Below are positions 1-12,081 of a stretch of DNA of 64,000 bases, piece after piece. Position 1 is the stretch's first letter; the number at the start of each line of letters is the position of its first letter. This stretch comes from Acarospora socialis. Lineage: Eukaryota > Ascomycota > Lecanoromycetes > Acarosporales > Acarosporaceae. The translations under genes and the position numbers were made by a program. The DNA is taken from positions 744,001-808,000 of the forward strand of contig JAMYGW020000005.1 of assembly GCA_025617375.2 (NCBI GenBank), read 5' to 3'. The notes under the pieces were generated by a model, which saw only the letters and a program-made list of their open reading frames with translations, made no database searches and was not told the DNA's origin.

Positions 1-60
1 CTGCAGCGGCATGAGCATCCTCCATACAGAGTAGTCCCTCATACACGAAGCATGTAACGT

Positions 61-1314
61 CTATTCAAACAAAGAATTTGCATTTGTATTCCACCCATTA
101 TGTCCATGATGCACGTTCCGTGTGTCAACTGTCACCGCCGGTAGGGGTCGCTTTGGCCTCGGCACAGGCATGTCCTGTAAAACAACCCTTTCATGAAACC
201 CTCCACCATCTCCATGTTTGGGCGCATTCGATTTGTGTGGTGGCGCATAGTAGTTGGCTGAGCCCTCGTCCTGCCACACGGTTTGCTCCGCGTCTGCTCG
301 GCGTTGACTCCAGCCTGGCAAGGGACTCGATATGTATCGATCACCCCATCGCTCATCCATGCGCTGATGTCCTGTTGGACGGGTTCGTCTCCTCGAGTAC
401 CAGAAGACGAAGACGAGTAAGATGCTCAACACAGCGGCGGGAACGCCGAGACCGATGCCGACCTTTGCGCCCACGGAGAGTCCGGACTGCGCCGTTGATT
501 CGGCGGAGGAAGTGGACGTTGCGGAGACAATGGGGGTTGAGGAGAAAATCGACCCGGTAATTCCTAGCGACGCGCCAGGTTGTGGTTGCTGTTGACAAGC
601 GGCCTTGAGGATTTTCAGGACTGTAGGCTTCATGTCAGACAACGATATTACGATAAAGAATTGGAGATGCGTGATGGTTGACATACAATTGGAAGGATAG
701 CTCTGGTCGTCGACCAGAGCATTGCAGGAAGCGCATAGATCCACCCCAGCCATAAAAGATCCATCTTGACAGTATCCATAAGCCGTATTGGAAGTTGGGT
801 CGGTCAGGTTGGCCTTGAGGGTATCCTGGACGCTTTTGCATGAGCCAAGGCATGGAGTCGATACAGCATCGTGATTGTCCGGGTACCCAAATATACACCA
901 GTCGATGGCATATCTTAGGTTATCTTCCTCTCGAAGGACCAGAAATCAGTCATGATTATTCTTCCTTCAATGACGATATGCAAGTCAGGAGGCAGTGGAA
1001 GCTCTTGTACACTCACATAAAGCCCAACCCAGATTGGTCTGACCGGTCGCCTTATCCACGGCCGCACTATTCAACTGACAGTCGATGCAGCCTTGAAACC
1101 TTGTGCCATTGGTCGTGCTGTTATACTGAGAATCCTTGCACACGATATCGTAGCCAGATGTGCCGGGAGCGGATGAGTTTTGCGGATCATCGAGGCATAT
1201 TGACGAACAACTCGAGCTAGGTACGACTTCGAGGGTTGACGACGAGGAGATGAAGGCGCTGGCGAATAGAACCAAGTATGAGAGAGAATGACGGTAGGAT
1301 AAGCAGGGGATCAT
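61..1314 (-). CDS. Cysteine-rich single-pass surface protein
   Basis: Three exons (1017-1314, 687-923, 61-620) give 364 aa. The ATG at 1314 starts a signal peptide (SYLVLFASAFISSSS). An ectodomain with spaced Cys (CSSIC, CIDC, WC, CLGSC, CASC) follows, then a Ser/Thr-rich stalk, one membrane segment (GIGLGVPAAVLSILLVFVFW) and a basic, disordered cytosolic tail with RRR directly after the membrane. Intron 1 (924-1016) uses GTGAGT and joins to YNLRYAIDWC, a phrase I recall from a widespread Pezizomycotina family of uncharacterised glycoproteins; intron 2 (621-686) removes an in-frame stretch between YPSN and FLKIL. The topology suggests a wall or plasma-membrane sensor-like protein, but no catalytic domain is visible and the function is unknown. 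Confidence 0.72.
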
Positions 1315-2861
1315 ATTGAATGTGACATTTATAGGTACAGTCGCAACGCTTTAGCCTACCGCTATCAACCATAAGCAGCCGCTACAGCGGCGCACACAAG
1401 GTATGGCGGTAGGGCTGAGACTTGTCGCAATGCCAAGAGCTGAGAGTCATTGAAAGAAGCTCAATGACATGAATTCTCGACTCAGAGAGCGAAAAGAACA
1501 AGACCAAGTAAGGAAGAAGCTGAGTGGCGTTGAAAAGGTAAAGCTTTATCAGAAGGGTGCCCTCGTCCCGACTCCACTGCGCCGCACGCTCGCGTCTATC
1601 CATGCGCAGCTATATGTAGGTGTGCCGGGACGCAGCTCGTCCAGCAATTAGACATAACGCGGATGCAATCAGTTCTGTCAGTTGTTACGCCCAGCACTTC
1701 TTCCGAGAAGCTGAAAGGGCATGTGCTGGCAACCCTGCTGACAACCTCTAGGTCGGGATCCATGGAGAGATCACTATCTAGCGCCATGAGCAGGTGTTCG
1801 TCTTGGAATCCACCGCTGAATTCCTTGTCAAGTTCATCGTCTGAATACCCTTATGGTTTTCGGAGACACCGCTCTCGAACCAATGTAAAGTCGACAGGTG
1901 CCAGTTGCTGCTCCTGAATGACGGCATTCCCCGCTGCACAAACGGGTGATCCGCAATGGTGGGTTTCACAAGCGCCTCGACACTGGACGGGTCGCTTGTT
2001 CAACGTATCATGTCTGTGTTTTATTGGTCGCCGGATGACAGATAGCTTTCCTTTGCAGTTCTATGAGCCAGTCATAACGAATACCTTCTCGCTCCCAAGG
2101 GAGTGCTGCATGACGTTATCACGGTTGCCCAAGGGCCATCCCCAATGAGCGATCTCAAGGATGTTGGTTGGTTCTGGAAGCGGTAGTACACAGTAGGCAT
2201 GTCTGCCGTCTGCTGCAAGAGGGAGACATAGCTACATCTACTCTCGGTTGAAGGTCCCCCTAGTAATGTCCTGTGCCATGAAGGTACGAAGTACTCGAGG
2301 GCGGGAAACCTCTCACTCTCCATGACTGTACGCTGGACTTTGCAGCCCAATTAGAGGAACGTAACTTCTCTGTAGCTAAGGATTCGGTCGGGCAGGTCTG
2401 TATTGTCACCCTTCGCTTAAAGCTACGTATACGTGGTGTCCACAGATGGACTTTGGACTGTCGGAACAATTCAGGAGAATCTCGGTATAGATCATAGTGC
2501 CATTCCCTTCTCTTATGCTGGTACAAGACCGATGCGTCTATCTGTACTGACTAGTGGCAGTAAAAATGCTTTAAGCTCACTCGTCTCCAAGGTCAATAAT
2601 TCCATGCTCTTGCAACTGTCTCTATAGCGTGTTCATGCCAATGTTGAGAGTGATAGTAATACTCCACTCAACGTCCAATGCTAAAACAAGAAGCGAGACA
2701 ATATGAAAAAATTTCAAAGATACTCCTGAAAGACCATCCTTTGCCATGGCTGGTATACCCCATCCGTATGCCAGGAGGTCAGGCCTCATCTACCCGGGTA
2801 TATGCAGATTGTCCTGAACTAACGCCGCTTGTGCTTCTTTAATGCATGTTATTCCGGCTCT
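1315..2861. other. Intergenic region, no gene seen
   Basis: About 1.5 kb between the surface-protein promoter and the 3' end of the patatin lipase. It holds only short overlapping frames with no recognisable domain, signal peptide or splice-linked exons. It serves as the upstream region of the surface protein. Confidence 0.6.
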
Positions 2862-5529
2862 TTACTTCTTTGACGGCTCATTGCTGAGCCTGTTGACTGA
2901 GCTACTGCTCCTTTTCCTTCGCAGCATCGCCCTTGTGCCGGAGAGATCGATTTCCAGCCCTTTCTCTCCTATGGATGCCGTCGACACAATCGGGGATGTT
3001 AGGACGGTCTCCGTAGCCAGATTGCCTGGGATCTGATGGGACAGTCTCTTGTATCGCAGTTCAGGCGAGCTCGCTGTGCCCACTTCCATTGGGGTCATGC
3101 TCAACGTATCTAACGGGTTGTATGGTGCCTTGGTTGCACCTAGAGGTGGGGGAGAAGTGGCATTCCCGGGCGGAGGAGAGAAGAAGCCGGAGCGCCGTCG
3201 AAAGGTAGCCGGAGTAGTTGGTTGAGAGGCGAAAGGAAAGAGTGGGCGCACAGAAGACCATGAAGTAAGTAATATCGGCGAAAAGGGTGAATCGGGGGAT
3301 GACGATTCTGCCGTTTCGTCGTTATCGGAGTCGGAGATCGTAGCGTTTGAAGTTTCGGCGCCAGAAGATGTGAGGTCAAGCGGAGGGATGACGAGAGCGG
3401 CTCTGTATAGCAGTTTACGAGAAATTGGCTCGAACGTGTGAGAAGCTAGTGTTGATCCGCCATCTTTCGACAGGACACCGACGCTTCTGACAAAATTCTC
3501 TGTCGGTCTAGATCCAAGACTTCTCCGTTTGGAGTTTCCTGTGGGATTTTGATTGATAGGGTCAGTGCTCTGCGAAGTCGTTTTCGGCCGCCTGTTATCT
3601 CTACCTCTGCCCCAGCTGAGAACATTGCTGGCTGCTGGTTTTGATCTAGGCAGAGTGTTGACTCTCAAGTCCACTTGACTTCGGCTAAACACAATTCTCG
3701 TTCTCAGCTTTTGTACGGCATCATCGAGTGCCAGCTCGATGGCGCAGTGATTGCGTATCCTACTCATCTTGGGCCATGTGGCTCGCTCGCCGCACAGCAT
3801 AGCTTGCAGCATGGACTCTTTGGTTGGATTCCTTAGCATCCGCGGAAAATCGGTATACGAAATCTCCGGAAATATCGTGATATCTCCCGAGTATTTCTGG
3901 CTCAGCACGGATACGGCCTTGGTGAGGGTGTTTGGAAAAATGCCTAACTCGGCCATAACATGCATGCGATGCAGTGCCTCACCCTTTGCAAGGGTCGTCA
4001 TGTTATGAAGCCAAGTAGGTCCGCCGGTAGCGGTGGAGGTAGATCGTTGAGCTTCCACCGTGATTGACTCTTCCTCTTTGGCGAGAAAAGGGACGACATG
4101 CGGGTTGACTTGAGAAACGATGAAATGGTTGACATTGAACATCTCCGCTAAACGAGTCATGGGAATATCGTTATCCACCGAGCCATCTATCCAGCGTTGT
4201 GGTGAAGGGTTCCAAGGTACAGCTTCGCCCGTCCTTGGGTCTTTCGCAAGTATAGAGGCGGCCGAGAAAATAAACGGCACTGAGCAGGATGCCGCACTGT
4301 TAACAATCAGCACTCGAACTATCCTGCAGAAGGTTGTGTAACCCACACTGCCGACCATATCAGCACGTTCGGTGCTGTGACATAGTTCAGAAGACGCGGC
4401 AATTCGTAGAGACTTGCACTCGACACACAAATGTTCAGTATCCTCCTCGTACGGTTGTAGGCTTCTTGAAACGTCATGTTCCCCAGTATATCCTTCATCA
4501 CTCTAGTCAGATGTGAAATGTCGAACAAGGCCCCAAACTTCAAGAATCTGGCGACTTTGCGGAGTACGCCGTCCTCGTTACCCTCTTCCTCAAACACTGC
4601 AAAATCTCCGTAACAGAATGTGGCAAGTAATTCCGGCATCTCCTCGTCTGTCCGTGTGCAGAGAACAGCGCACACTATACTTCCCGCGGATGCGCCGGAG
4701 ATAATTCTTGGCAACAGACGTGCCTCCCACAAAGCCTTCAATACTCCGATGTGATTCATGCCAAACGTCGCGCCTCCCGAGAGCAACAGTGCACTCCGCC
4801 CAAAAGCTTGCCTCGCGGACAAAACTTGCTCCAGTATACGCTTAGATTCGATACTACCGCAGCCACTCCTTGCCGAAATATCCAAGAGTGCCTTCAGGGT
4901 ATCCAAGGCGGAGCTGATATAACGTTCTATAAGGTCTTTCGTACCGATATGCGTGTATTTATACAGTCTTATATTACCCATGTCCCCTAGCCCTCGAGTC
5001 AACGCCGTACGTATTAGGAAGAGCATCCGTCCTGTGTCGCAGCTTGTACGCGCCTCGTCGAGTTGCTCCAACCGAGCTGCGATGAGAGCAGCATCATAGC
5101 CGGGTGAGTCCACGATAGATTTCCAAGTGTCATTGCCTTCAAGGTCATCGAGGGCCTCGGCAGAAGCCTTCCAGTCCTCGTAAGTTGTGGACTATGGAGC
5201 AGGTCCATTAGCGCTAGGTACAGGCAAAGGTGTCCGAAGGGGCTGGCGATACTTACGTCCCGCAACCGTATATAGAGGAGCTGTTTCTTATTCTCGAGCC
5301 TCTGTTTCCCAGCACGCTCTTCCTTGGTGAGACCATCTCGCAACCCATCGAGAACACCCCCGATCGCGGCGACAGGATTTCGGGCAGCGGACACCAGGGA
5401 GGCAATAGAGCCTTTTGAGCGCAGCTGTCGGCATTGTGACTGACTATTCGACGCTACCTTCAATCCTTTCAGTGAGTTCCCATGTTGCAAAGTACTTGGC
5501 AGTAACGTCGTGTTCTGAACGAAAGACAT
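2862..5529 (-). CDS. DUF3336/patatin-type triacylglycerol lipase (Tgl3/4/5-like)
   Basis: Three exons (5257-5529, 4347-5191, 2862-4296) encode 850 aa. An N-terminal DUF3336 region (Trp at YEDW, GTKDLIERYI) leads into a patatin domain with the glycine-rich oxyanion loop SGGATFG (about 229-235), the nucleophile elbow GASAGS (Ser about 259) and the catalytic Asp in RWIDGSVDND (Asp about 410), so the Ser-Asp dyad is intact. The second intron (4297-4346) restores WSAVAASCS, a conserved stretch of the family. The C-terminal 350 residues are Ser/Pro-rich and disordered. Yeast relatives hydrolyse triacylglycerol or act as lysophospholipid acyltransferases on lipid droplets; the same role is inferred here. 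Confidence 0.9.
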
Positions 5530-6308
5530 CTTGAAATGAGCGGTGTAGCCATTCGCAACTGGTTATGTGTTATTGTCGGATCTTCAGGTCCATTCTTGCT
5601 GCGTTGCGGCAATCAAGTAAAGAGGTATGAAGGGCAAAAGGCGCTGTCAGCTCCAGCCATGCATGAACACGCGACTCATGAATACGTTGATGGTGTACGC
5701 AGTCATGAGGGCTGATGAACAAGGATTGATGATGTAAGTTCTCCGTACTTCGGTACAGTACGTCACGCGAGCGGGATGGATTCCAGGAATAGGCACCCTC
5801 TTGCTGCAAGGCCCACCTTCGCTTTAGAGATAAATGATATGAAGTATCAACAGAGAACTGTTTGCAGGCAGGGGCGATAAATACAATACATGTAGCATAC
5901 TATCGTGTAGAGAGGGTGTCGAGCAATACGACGACACCTTCGGGGTCGTCTCCATGCAGTTACCCACACTTTGAGACCTCTTGCGGGAGGGTGGGGGACT
6001 GCACGGCTTGACGCGTATGACCTGCATCACGAGTATCTCCACGGCCGAGTCAGCAGGCTCGACGGATGATTCGATACCTACCTTATGAAGTGAATGAAGA
6101 CTACGCCGATCCCATGATGAGATCCAGAAGAGGAAATACCTAGCGCCTGGTATGGCGACATCTACCAAACTTTCAGATGGGAGTACTCTGTGCATTTCAT
6201 CCATGCCGTGCGACATGCTTTGACCTTTGCGGATATAAGGTACCCAACCTTCACAAGGACTACGGAAAAGCGACTTTTCGAACCACAGCGCGATGAGAAT
6301 TCCTTGTC
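5530..6308. other. Intergenic region, no gene seen
   Basis: Upstream region of the patatin gene and 3' flank of the hydrolase gene. A frame covering 5824-6357 on the minus strand has no domain and overlaps the hydrolase end. The motif CTCCGTAC occurs at 5741. Confidence 0.55.
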
Positions 6309-7652
6309 TCACACCGGGCGCCCAGTATCGTCTCCACACACGATGTCCAGGACCCAATCTCTAACAGCAGCCCTCATCTGCGCCTCGACACCGTCCTCAA
6401 CCCAAAAATGACCGGCGCCAGAGACCTCCCTGAACCGAAACCTCGAGTTTGACTCACCGGCCAAGTACTCGGCCCACTTGCGCAACTTTCGCTGTGAAGT
6501 GAACGCATCTCTGTCGCCATAGATTGCGAGTGTACTATGGCTCAGAAGCTTCTCTCTTTGGACCACAGTGTCATTACTGCCTGAACCGGAAGAAAAACTA
6601 GGTTCTGGTCCTTCCTTCATGCCAAACTTGGAGAATATGGTTACCAGTGTTGAAACTGGCGGGAGCAGTGGTGAGATTAGTAGATATGAAGTCTTCAGTG
6701 ATTTTATGTCGACGGGAGGCATGGCTTCGTTCCTGCACCGCTTGACATCCTCATCGTCGCGGCTGCCGTTCGACGAGGTCAAATTCCTCCTGGACACCTC
6801 AAGACTCCTCCTCAAACCATCCAAACTCCGTCCCGACCCTGTACTTGCCTTCCTCTTACAATGCTCATGCTCTTCTCCACCTTTGGCTATTGAATGTGAA
6901 GATTTTCGAATCTCCTGTCCAAGCATCAGTTGTCGGCCTCGTTGTGCTTCGCTGTCATGCCGCGCTTCGTTGTTCCACTGTTCAGATAGGTCGGCAGCTC
7001 TTGAGATGATCGTAGCCGCAGCACTACCCTTTGCCACATTCGAAAAACGTGAAAGGATAGCATCTGTAGTCGGCAGGAGCGTTGTGATAAGAGAACCGTA
7101 AGAGTAACCGCCAAGAATCAGTTTCATACTCTCGTTCAGATCGGAAGGAGAGTCAGATGGGGCCCCTTCGAACGACTGGATCGGCGAGCGAACCGCCTCT
7201 GGATGTGTCCGGAGCTGATCCCGAGTCCTCCTCAACTCCGCGGGCTGTAGATTGTTCAAGTAGTGGAGGAGAAACCCGGCGAAGGAGACGTAGTCATTGG
7301 TTTCCGGCCTCCCAGTCCAACTAGTCTTGCCCTTCGAGCCGCCCGCACCACTTCAGGGAGCTAGTTAGACGGCTGCATAAGAACGTCAAGTGGCCCCTTA
7401 CCGGAAGTCGAATGTTCCCACAACGAAGCCCAGCTTGAGAAGCTCCACGGCCGCGGCCTGCACGACCGGGTCGTTTTGGCCCCCGCCAAGAGGCGCATAA
7501 GGATGTGCGATTATGGCGCCCTTCTTCTGCCATTGCCCTCTGCCCGTGGTCTCGCTACCTGAGAACGTAACGGGGTGAAATACTCTGCAACTGAGGATCT
7601 TATCATCATGTATTGAAGGGATTGTGAAAGCGTGCGTCGGGGTTGATAACAT
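6309..7652 (-). CDS. Alpha/beta hydrolase
   Basis: Two exons (7402-7652, 6309-7350; intron 7351-7401) give 430 aa. The joined protein reads FDFRGAGGSKGKTSWTG, the expected strand-turn before the nucleophile. GYSYGS at about 165-170 supplies the nucleophile Ser, YGDRDAF near the C-terminus the acid Asp and GAGHFW the His, so a full catalytic triad can be placed. Between them is an insertion rich in Ser, Arg and Glu (about 190-300) that looks disordered. It resembles the fungal branch of small dienelactone/prolyl-oligopeptidase-like hydrolases. The substrate is unknown; no signal peptide, so probably cytosolic. Confidence 0.82.
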
Positions 7653-7945
7653 TGCTGTGCTGTAAACTACCAGTGGACAACCCCAGCCTTAGAGAGCGAT
7701 GCATCATCGATGAATGTGAGGGGATCGCACAGGGTTGGATTCACTTGGTGTGCGCCTTCTCAGTGGTTGCAGATATTGCGTCACATCGAGTATACTAGGG
7801 ATCCTTTGCAACGAATAAGGGACAAACGCATCAAGAAAAGGCATATAGCCCTCTTTGCAAATCATGACTACTTAACAGAGTGGTCTACATTTCTATATGA
7901 CGACTGCACTGATACCAGATAAGGCCAGAAGGGTAGCAGAAACGT

Positions 7946-9427
7946 TCAGTCGGTATCTTGGTGGGAAATAAGCAGCTCAGGGTCTGGCTCGTCGTCCTCT
8001 TCATCTAGACCCTCAACCAGAGCCGATGACTGCTGGGGCTGTTCTTGCAAGCCAAAGTCTTCCGAAAGCCCTCGTTTTCGTGGAACCCCATTAGTTTCCA
8101 CACTAACATTATCAGGATTGTCGATTACAGGGCCTTCACTACCCCTATTCCCAGCAACTGAGTCCAGTGTTCCCTGCAGGAGTAATCGGCCCTCCTTCAA
8201 GGCCTCCAGCTCTGCGCCAATGCAGCACACGAGTAGCTTCCAATTTCGAGTCTCGGCAAGCTTGAATTTGGCTTCAATATGAGCAATGACCAGGTCCATC
8301 TGCTCCAGAAGTTTCCTCATCCCTTCATCGGGTGTATTATGCGTATCATTCTCCCCTTCAGATGTCTTCTCCTGAGTCCCTAACCGCCGCACTTCGTCTT
8401 GTATGCGTCTCTCAAAGTCAATGATTTCCGTAACGGCATCTTTCCAAACTACTGCGCCATCCTCTAAGGCACCCTTCTCGACTTCAACTTCGCCGCGCTT
8501 CTTCTCTAGCAACTCACGCTCACTCACCCAATGATCTCTTGCCATTCCCAGAGTTCTCCTCTTCGGAGGCAGGGATAGGAAGGATGACTGGGCCGGAGAT
8601 GTTACCGTCTCCTGTAACGGGGGCCTAGCCAAGAACCTCCTAACTTGAGCGTCCACAATCGACAAGCTAGCGGTGTAGGAAGAGAGCTTCGCCTGCACCG
8701 AGTTGTCTAGCTCCGATATTTGTGCCGTCAGGCGTCTATGCATTGCCTGCATTTGGTACAACTTGGTCTCCAGCTCTTGAATGTCTACTTCCACACGTTT
8801 GACCTCATCCTTCAAATCCAACAGCCGCCGACTCTCATCCTGTCCTTCAATACCCGTGATTTCTTGTTCAAGCCCATCCTTCTTCTTGCCAAATCCCTCC
8901 ACTTGCTGCAGAACCTCGTCCCGCCCCCTAACTTCTGCCGCCAAACTCCGACTTTCCTCGCTCTTTAAGAATGCGAGCTCCTGTATAGTGCTCAAGATGC
9001 GCCGCCTCGCTCCGTGTAGACCGATCTTCTTCTTGACCGGCTGCCGCACCGGCACTATCCGGCCCCCTCGCTCCCCCAGCGCCGACGTCGTGGGCGTCCT
9101 GGTTCCATTGGAAGACACATCATCCGTAGCTACTCCGGATAGCCCGGTGAGCAGGCCTTCGCTCTGTGCGTCAAGGAGGACTTGTAAGTCCCGCTGAAGC
9201 TGCTTCTCCTTGCGCTCTATGGCCAACAACGGGCTCTGGAGTGTTGTAGACGAGGCCATAAATGACGCGGAAGCATCAAACACCGGTTTGGGAGTCACGA
9301 GATGTGGGCTAATTCGCTCGAGATGGTACGCATCGCCGACAAATGGTGCCTGCTGTTGATGCCTAGGCAGGAGCGGTTGCTGCTGGCTGCCGGATAGGCG
9401 GCGTATAAAGGAGCTGAAAGAAGACAT
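7946..9427 (-). CDS. atg28: Autophagy-related protein 28
   Basis: Single exon, 493 aa. The segment LLAIERKEKQLQRDLQVLLD followed by AQSEGLLTGL, the basic block PVRQPVKKKIGLHGARR and the later PKRRTLGMARDHW match the Pezizomycotina Atg28 family as I remember it. A long coiled coil is visible from about residue 135 to 260, and a second helical stretch from about 300 to 360; the ends are disordered and acidic. Atg28 proteins were described in methylotrophic yeast as coiled-coil proteins needed for pexophagy and bulk autophagy, acting with the Atg17 scaffold. Identity rests on pattern memory; a generic coiled-coil protein is the alternative. Confidence 0.78.
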   Translation of the reverse strand: MSSFSSFIRRLSGSQQQPLLPRHQQQAPFVGDAYHLERISPHLVTPKPVFDASASFMASSTTLQSPLLAIERKEKQLQRDLQVLLDAQSEGLLTGLSGVATDDVSSNGTRTPTTSALGERGGRIVPVRQPVKKKIGLHGARRRILSTIQELAFLKSEESRSLAAEVRGRDEVLQQVEGFGKKKDGLEQEITGIEGQDESRRLLDLKDEVKRVEVDIQELETKLYQMQAMHRRLTAQISELDNSVQAKLSSYTASLSIVDAQVRRFLARPPLQETVTSPAQSSFLSLPPKRRTLGMARDHWVSERELLEKKRGEVEVEKGALEDGAVVWKDAVTEIIDFERRIQDEVRRLGTQEKTSEGENDTHNTPDEGMRKLLEQMDLVIAHIEAKFKLAETRNWKLLVCCIGAELEALKEGRLLLQGTLDSVAGNRGSEGPVIDNPDNVSVETNGVPRKRGLSEDFGLQEQPQQSSALVEGLDEEDDEPDPELLISHQDTD

Positions 9428-9952
9428 GACTGTTAGAGTTCTGTGTACAGCGGAGACATAAAATATTGCCCTCTAGAACCTACCTGTCCATGTGTTCCGG
9501 TTCACGTGGAGGAGGGCCCAGGTGAATCCGTAGTTTCGTTCTTGGCAGCCTGGGACAAGGTCCGAGCTTCGAGCTGCAACCAAACCATTTACGACGTCTA
9601 CGAATGTAAATCAGACATCTTCCTCTCGAACGGCATTTGAAGTCTTGTAGGAAGCTATCTCGGTTGAACCATGAATCCGCGCTACCACAGTTTCTAGAAA
9701 TGCAGAGCAGCTTCGCCATCGTCCCTACGAACGCTCATACATATGTACCCGCCGTCAGAAATTCACATGATCCAGCCAACACCTAGCGGCACCAAGATCT
9801 GACAGCCATACCATACCACAAGACACCCTCGACGTCAGCTACTTTACTCCAAGCACGCGACCGTACCCTAAACGAAGCGGATCAACATCGTCACCACAGC
9901 AGAAGCTTCCGCCATCGCTTTACCCCTCATCCCCCGCGCGCAACAACCCCCC
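9428..9952. other. Intergenic region, no gene seen
   Basis: Upstream region of atg28 and 3' flank of the first secreted cysteine protein. Only short frames without domains. Confidence 0.55.
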
Positions 9953-10498
9953 TCAATCCACGGCGAACCCCTGGTACCGCCTCCAGCCAACCTCCGCCGG
10001 CCTAAACCCATCGCCAGGCGTCACACAGTGACACCACAAATGACAGTTCATGACAACTTGCCGCATGAAGGCCCCGACGGGCATGCCGCATTCGAGCCTC
10101 CAGCGGTTGATCTCGGGGTCGATTTGGCAGTGGCAGTCGGCCAAGGCGCGGGGGGCGGCGCAGAGGGCTTGCACGCTGGCGTAGTCGCTGGTCTGGATGC
10201 CGACAATCTCGAACATCATACGTAGGTCCTGGGAAATTGGGGGCCAGGGGCCGACGCAGATAGGCTGTGAGGGGGGGAGAGTGGGAGTTAATCGAGCGAG
10301 CGAGAGAGAGAGAGAGAGAAAGGGTCGCCGGGGGTTGGTGCGAGTAAAGGAGAGTGGTGGACTTACTGATGGAGGCGTGCTTCGCGAGCTGAGGAGCTTG
10401 GTGGACGAGGAGGAAGGGGTTGGTGAGCTGGCTGAGGGGTGGAGCAGGGCGAGGAAAGCGATGAGGATGTTCCAGAGTGGAAAGGGATAAGGATCCAT
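9953..10498 (-). CDS. Small secreted cysteine-rich protein (paralogue A)
   Basis: Two exons (10367-10498, 9953-10264) encode 147 aa; the ATG at 10498 places a hydrophobic signal peptide (LWNILIAFLALLHPS) at the N-terminus. A Ser/Thr/Pro-rich linker precedes a compact domain whose cysteines are spaced C-x8-C-x-C-x12-C-x14-C-x3-C-x-C. The neighbouring gene at 10792 carries almost the same spacing, the same orientation and one intron at the same place between signal/linker and Cys domain, so the two are tandem paralogues. The product is probably secreted and disulfide-bonded. No known domain is recognised; candidate effector or surface protein is inference only. Confidence 0.75.
   Translation of the reverse strand: MDPYPFPLWNILIAFLALLHPSASSPTPSSSSTKLLSSRSTPPSVSPPLSFTRTNPRRPFLSLSLSLARLTPTLPPSQPICVGPWPPISQDLRMMFEIVGIQTSDYASVQALCAAPRALADCHCQIDPEINRWRLECGMPVGAFMRQVVMNCHLWCHCVTPGDGFRPAEVGWRRYQGFAVD
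10265..10366 (-). repeat. Intron with pyrimidine microsatellite
   Basis: The intron of paralogue A contains an uninterrupted AG dinucleotide run at about 10299-10319 on the plus strand, read as a CT run in the transcript just upstream of the CACAG acceptor. It may act as an unusually strong polypyrimidine tract, or simply be a slippage repeat. Confidence 0.7.
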
Positions 10499-10791
10499 TC
10501 TCGTCCGACGCAGCGGAACGCAGATTTGTTGCTTACCTACCGGGACGGAAGGTGTGCATACATCGTACGTATATATACAGCGACACACATGTACGAAGTT
10601 ACATCAGACCTAATCGATAAGCGTCTCGCGGCGGATATGCTGAAACCGATATCCCACCCAAGCACACGTCGCTTGGTGTTCCAGCTTCCCCGCTAGGGAG
10701 GCACATGAAACAAACCTGCTAGGACCGAACCCTGCGTCAAAAGCCATACACGCCACCCACCCATCCGGCACCACAACCCTCTCCACCCCGC

Positions 10792-11410
10792 CTAGCTGGC
10801 ATGCACCACCGTCCTATCCATGACCGTGGTCACGATCTCCAACGCGCCCTGTCTGCGCCTGCCCACGGGGACGCCATTTCCACACTCACAGCGGCGGAAG
10901 CAGTTTTCAAGCGCCGGGTAGGCGCCTAGGTAGCCATTGCAGTTAAGCACAAGGTTGCCCTCGCCGACGTCCACGCATACGCAATCGGCTCCACGGCCGC
11001 CGTTAATGCAGAAGGCTGTCAGGGTCGTAATGGTGGGGTCGTGGTTGATGTCGGCCCATTGGTCCCGATGCTGCGCCGGGGAGAAGTGGTAGTTGCGGAT
11101 ATCGTTGACGCCGTGTTCGGGTAGCATGGGGCCGATGCGACCTGGTGGCCACTGTGGGAGCGAAGAAGGGAGTTAGTAGGCGATACCAGTACGATGAAGG
11201 CCGGGCGCTCTGACGTGGTATTGCGTGGGAGAGGCTTACTTCTGGGAAGTCGTCGGCGTGCTGCGGGGGCTGGTGACGGACCAGTGCATCCGTTGACCAT
11301 TTTGGTGCGGCAGACGCCAGGGTTAAGAACAGCAAAAAGAGGCTCTGCAGAATCAGATAAATGTTTGACGGTGAAGCGGACAAGGAATGACTGGCAGGCT
11401 GGCCCATCAT
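10792..11410 (-). CDS. Small secreted cysteine-rich protein (paralogue B)
   Basis: Two exons (11240-11410, 10792-11151; intron 11152-11239) encode 176 aa. A signal peptide is clear (YLILQSLFLLFLTLASAAP). After WPPGRIGPMLPEHGV and a DINHDPTITTL stretch, the cysteine domain is spaced C-x8-C-x-C-x11-C-x12-C-x3-C-x-C, matching paralogue A at 9953. The residues between cysteines have diverged strongly, so the duplication is old or fast-evolving. A short basic tail follows the last Cys pair. No transmembrane or GPI signal is visible; a soluble secreted protein is expected. Function unknown. Confidence 0.75.
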
Positions 11411-12081
11411 AGATACGGTGAATCGACGCCGGGTGCAGTTTGACCTGGTCAGCTTCGGGCTGGGAAATGGATCGAGTCGAGGTTTTCCAAGCGTCGTCCA
11501 TGCCTTTTTATAGTGGCAGTGTCAATATACCCTCGGCGGTCACCCACCGCCCGTATGCAAATGCTTCATACACGATCAACAATTTGGTTACCTTGTTGCT
11601 CCTTTGCACGCACGTGTGTGAGAGGAGAACAAAGGTATAGGTTCGAGAGTATCTCCGAGGGTCTTAGAAGCAGAAGCTAAGACTCGCGTTGTCGCGTGTG
11701 AATATCGATAGGTGTTTGGTTTCACGTCTGCCAAGCCCGCGGCATCTCCTAGTTGACGTGCATGAGGCGCAGTAAACAAGACTGAGTACATATCATGGAC
11801 GCTACAAGGCTACCGCGGGTGGTACATTGCTCAAATATCTCGGAACAATGAAAAGCAACCTTTCTTTTTGACCCCAAGTTCCGTTTCCTGTTCCGCGGCA
11901 GTAAGGAAACACCCAATCCGAGGCATCAAAAATCCAACGGATCAATTGGGACGCCAGAGGCTCCAAGACGCCAGACACCCTGACGTTTTAGCCATGCATT
12001 GCATCTGAACACCTCAATGCACTCAATTGAAAAACAAGCACGTACCCCGTAAAGATCGTCGAAGCACTCTCACGCTCGCGC
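11411..12081. other. Intergenic region, no gene seen
   Basis: Upstream region of paralogue B and 3' flank of the WD40 gene. A frame reading on from 11501 upstream of the ATG has no independent support. Confidence 0.55.
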
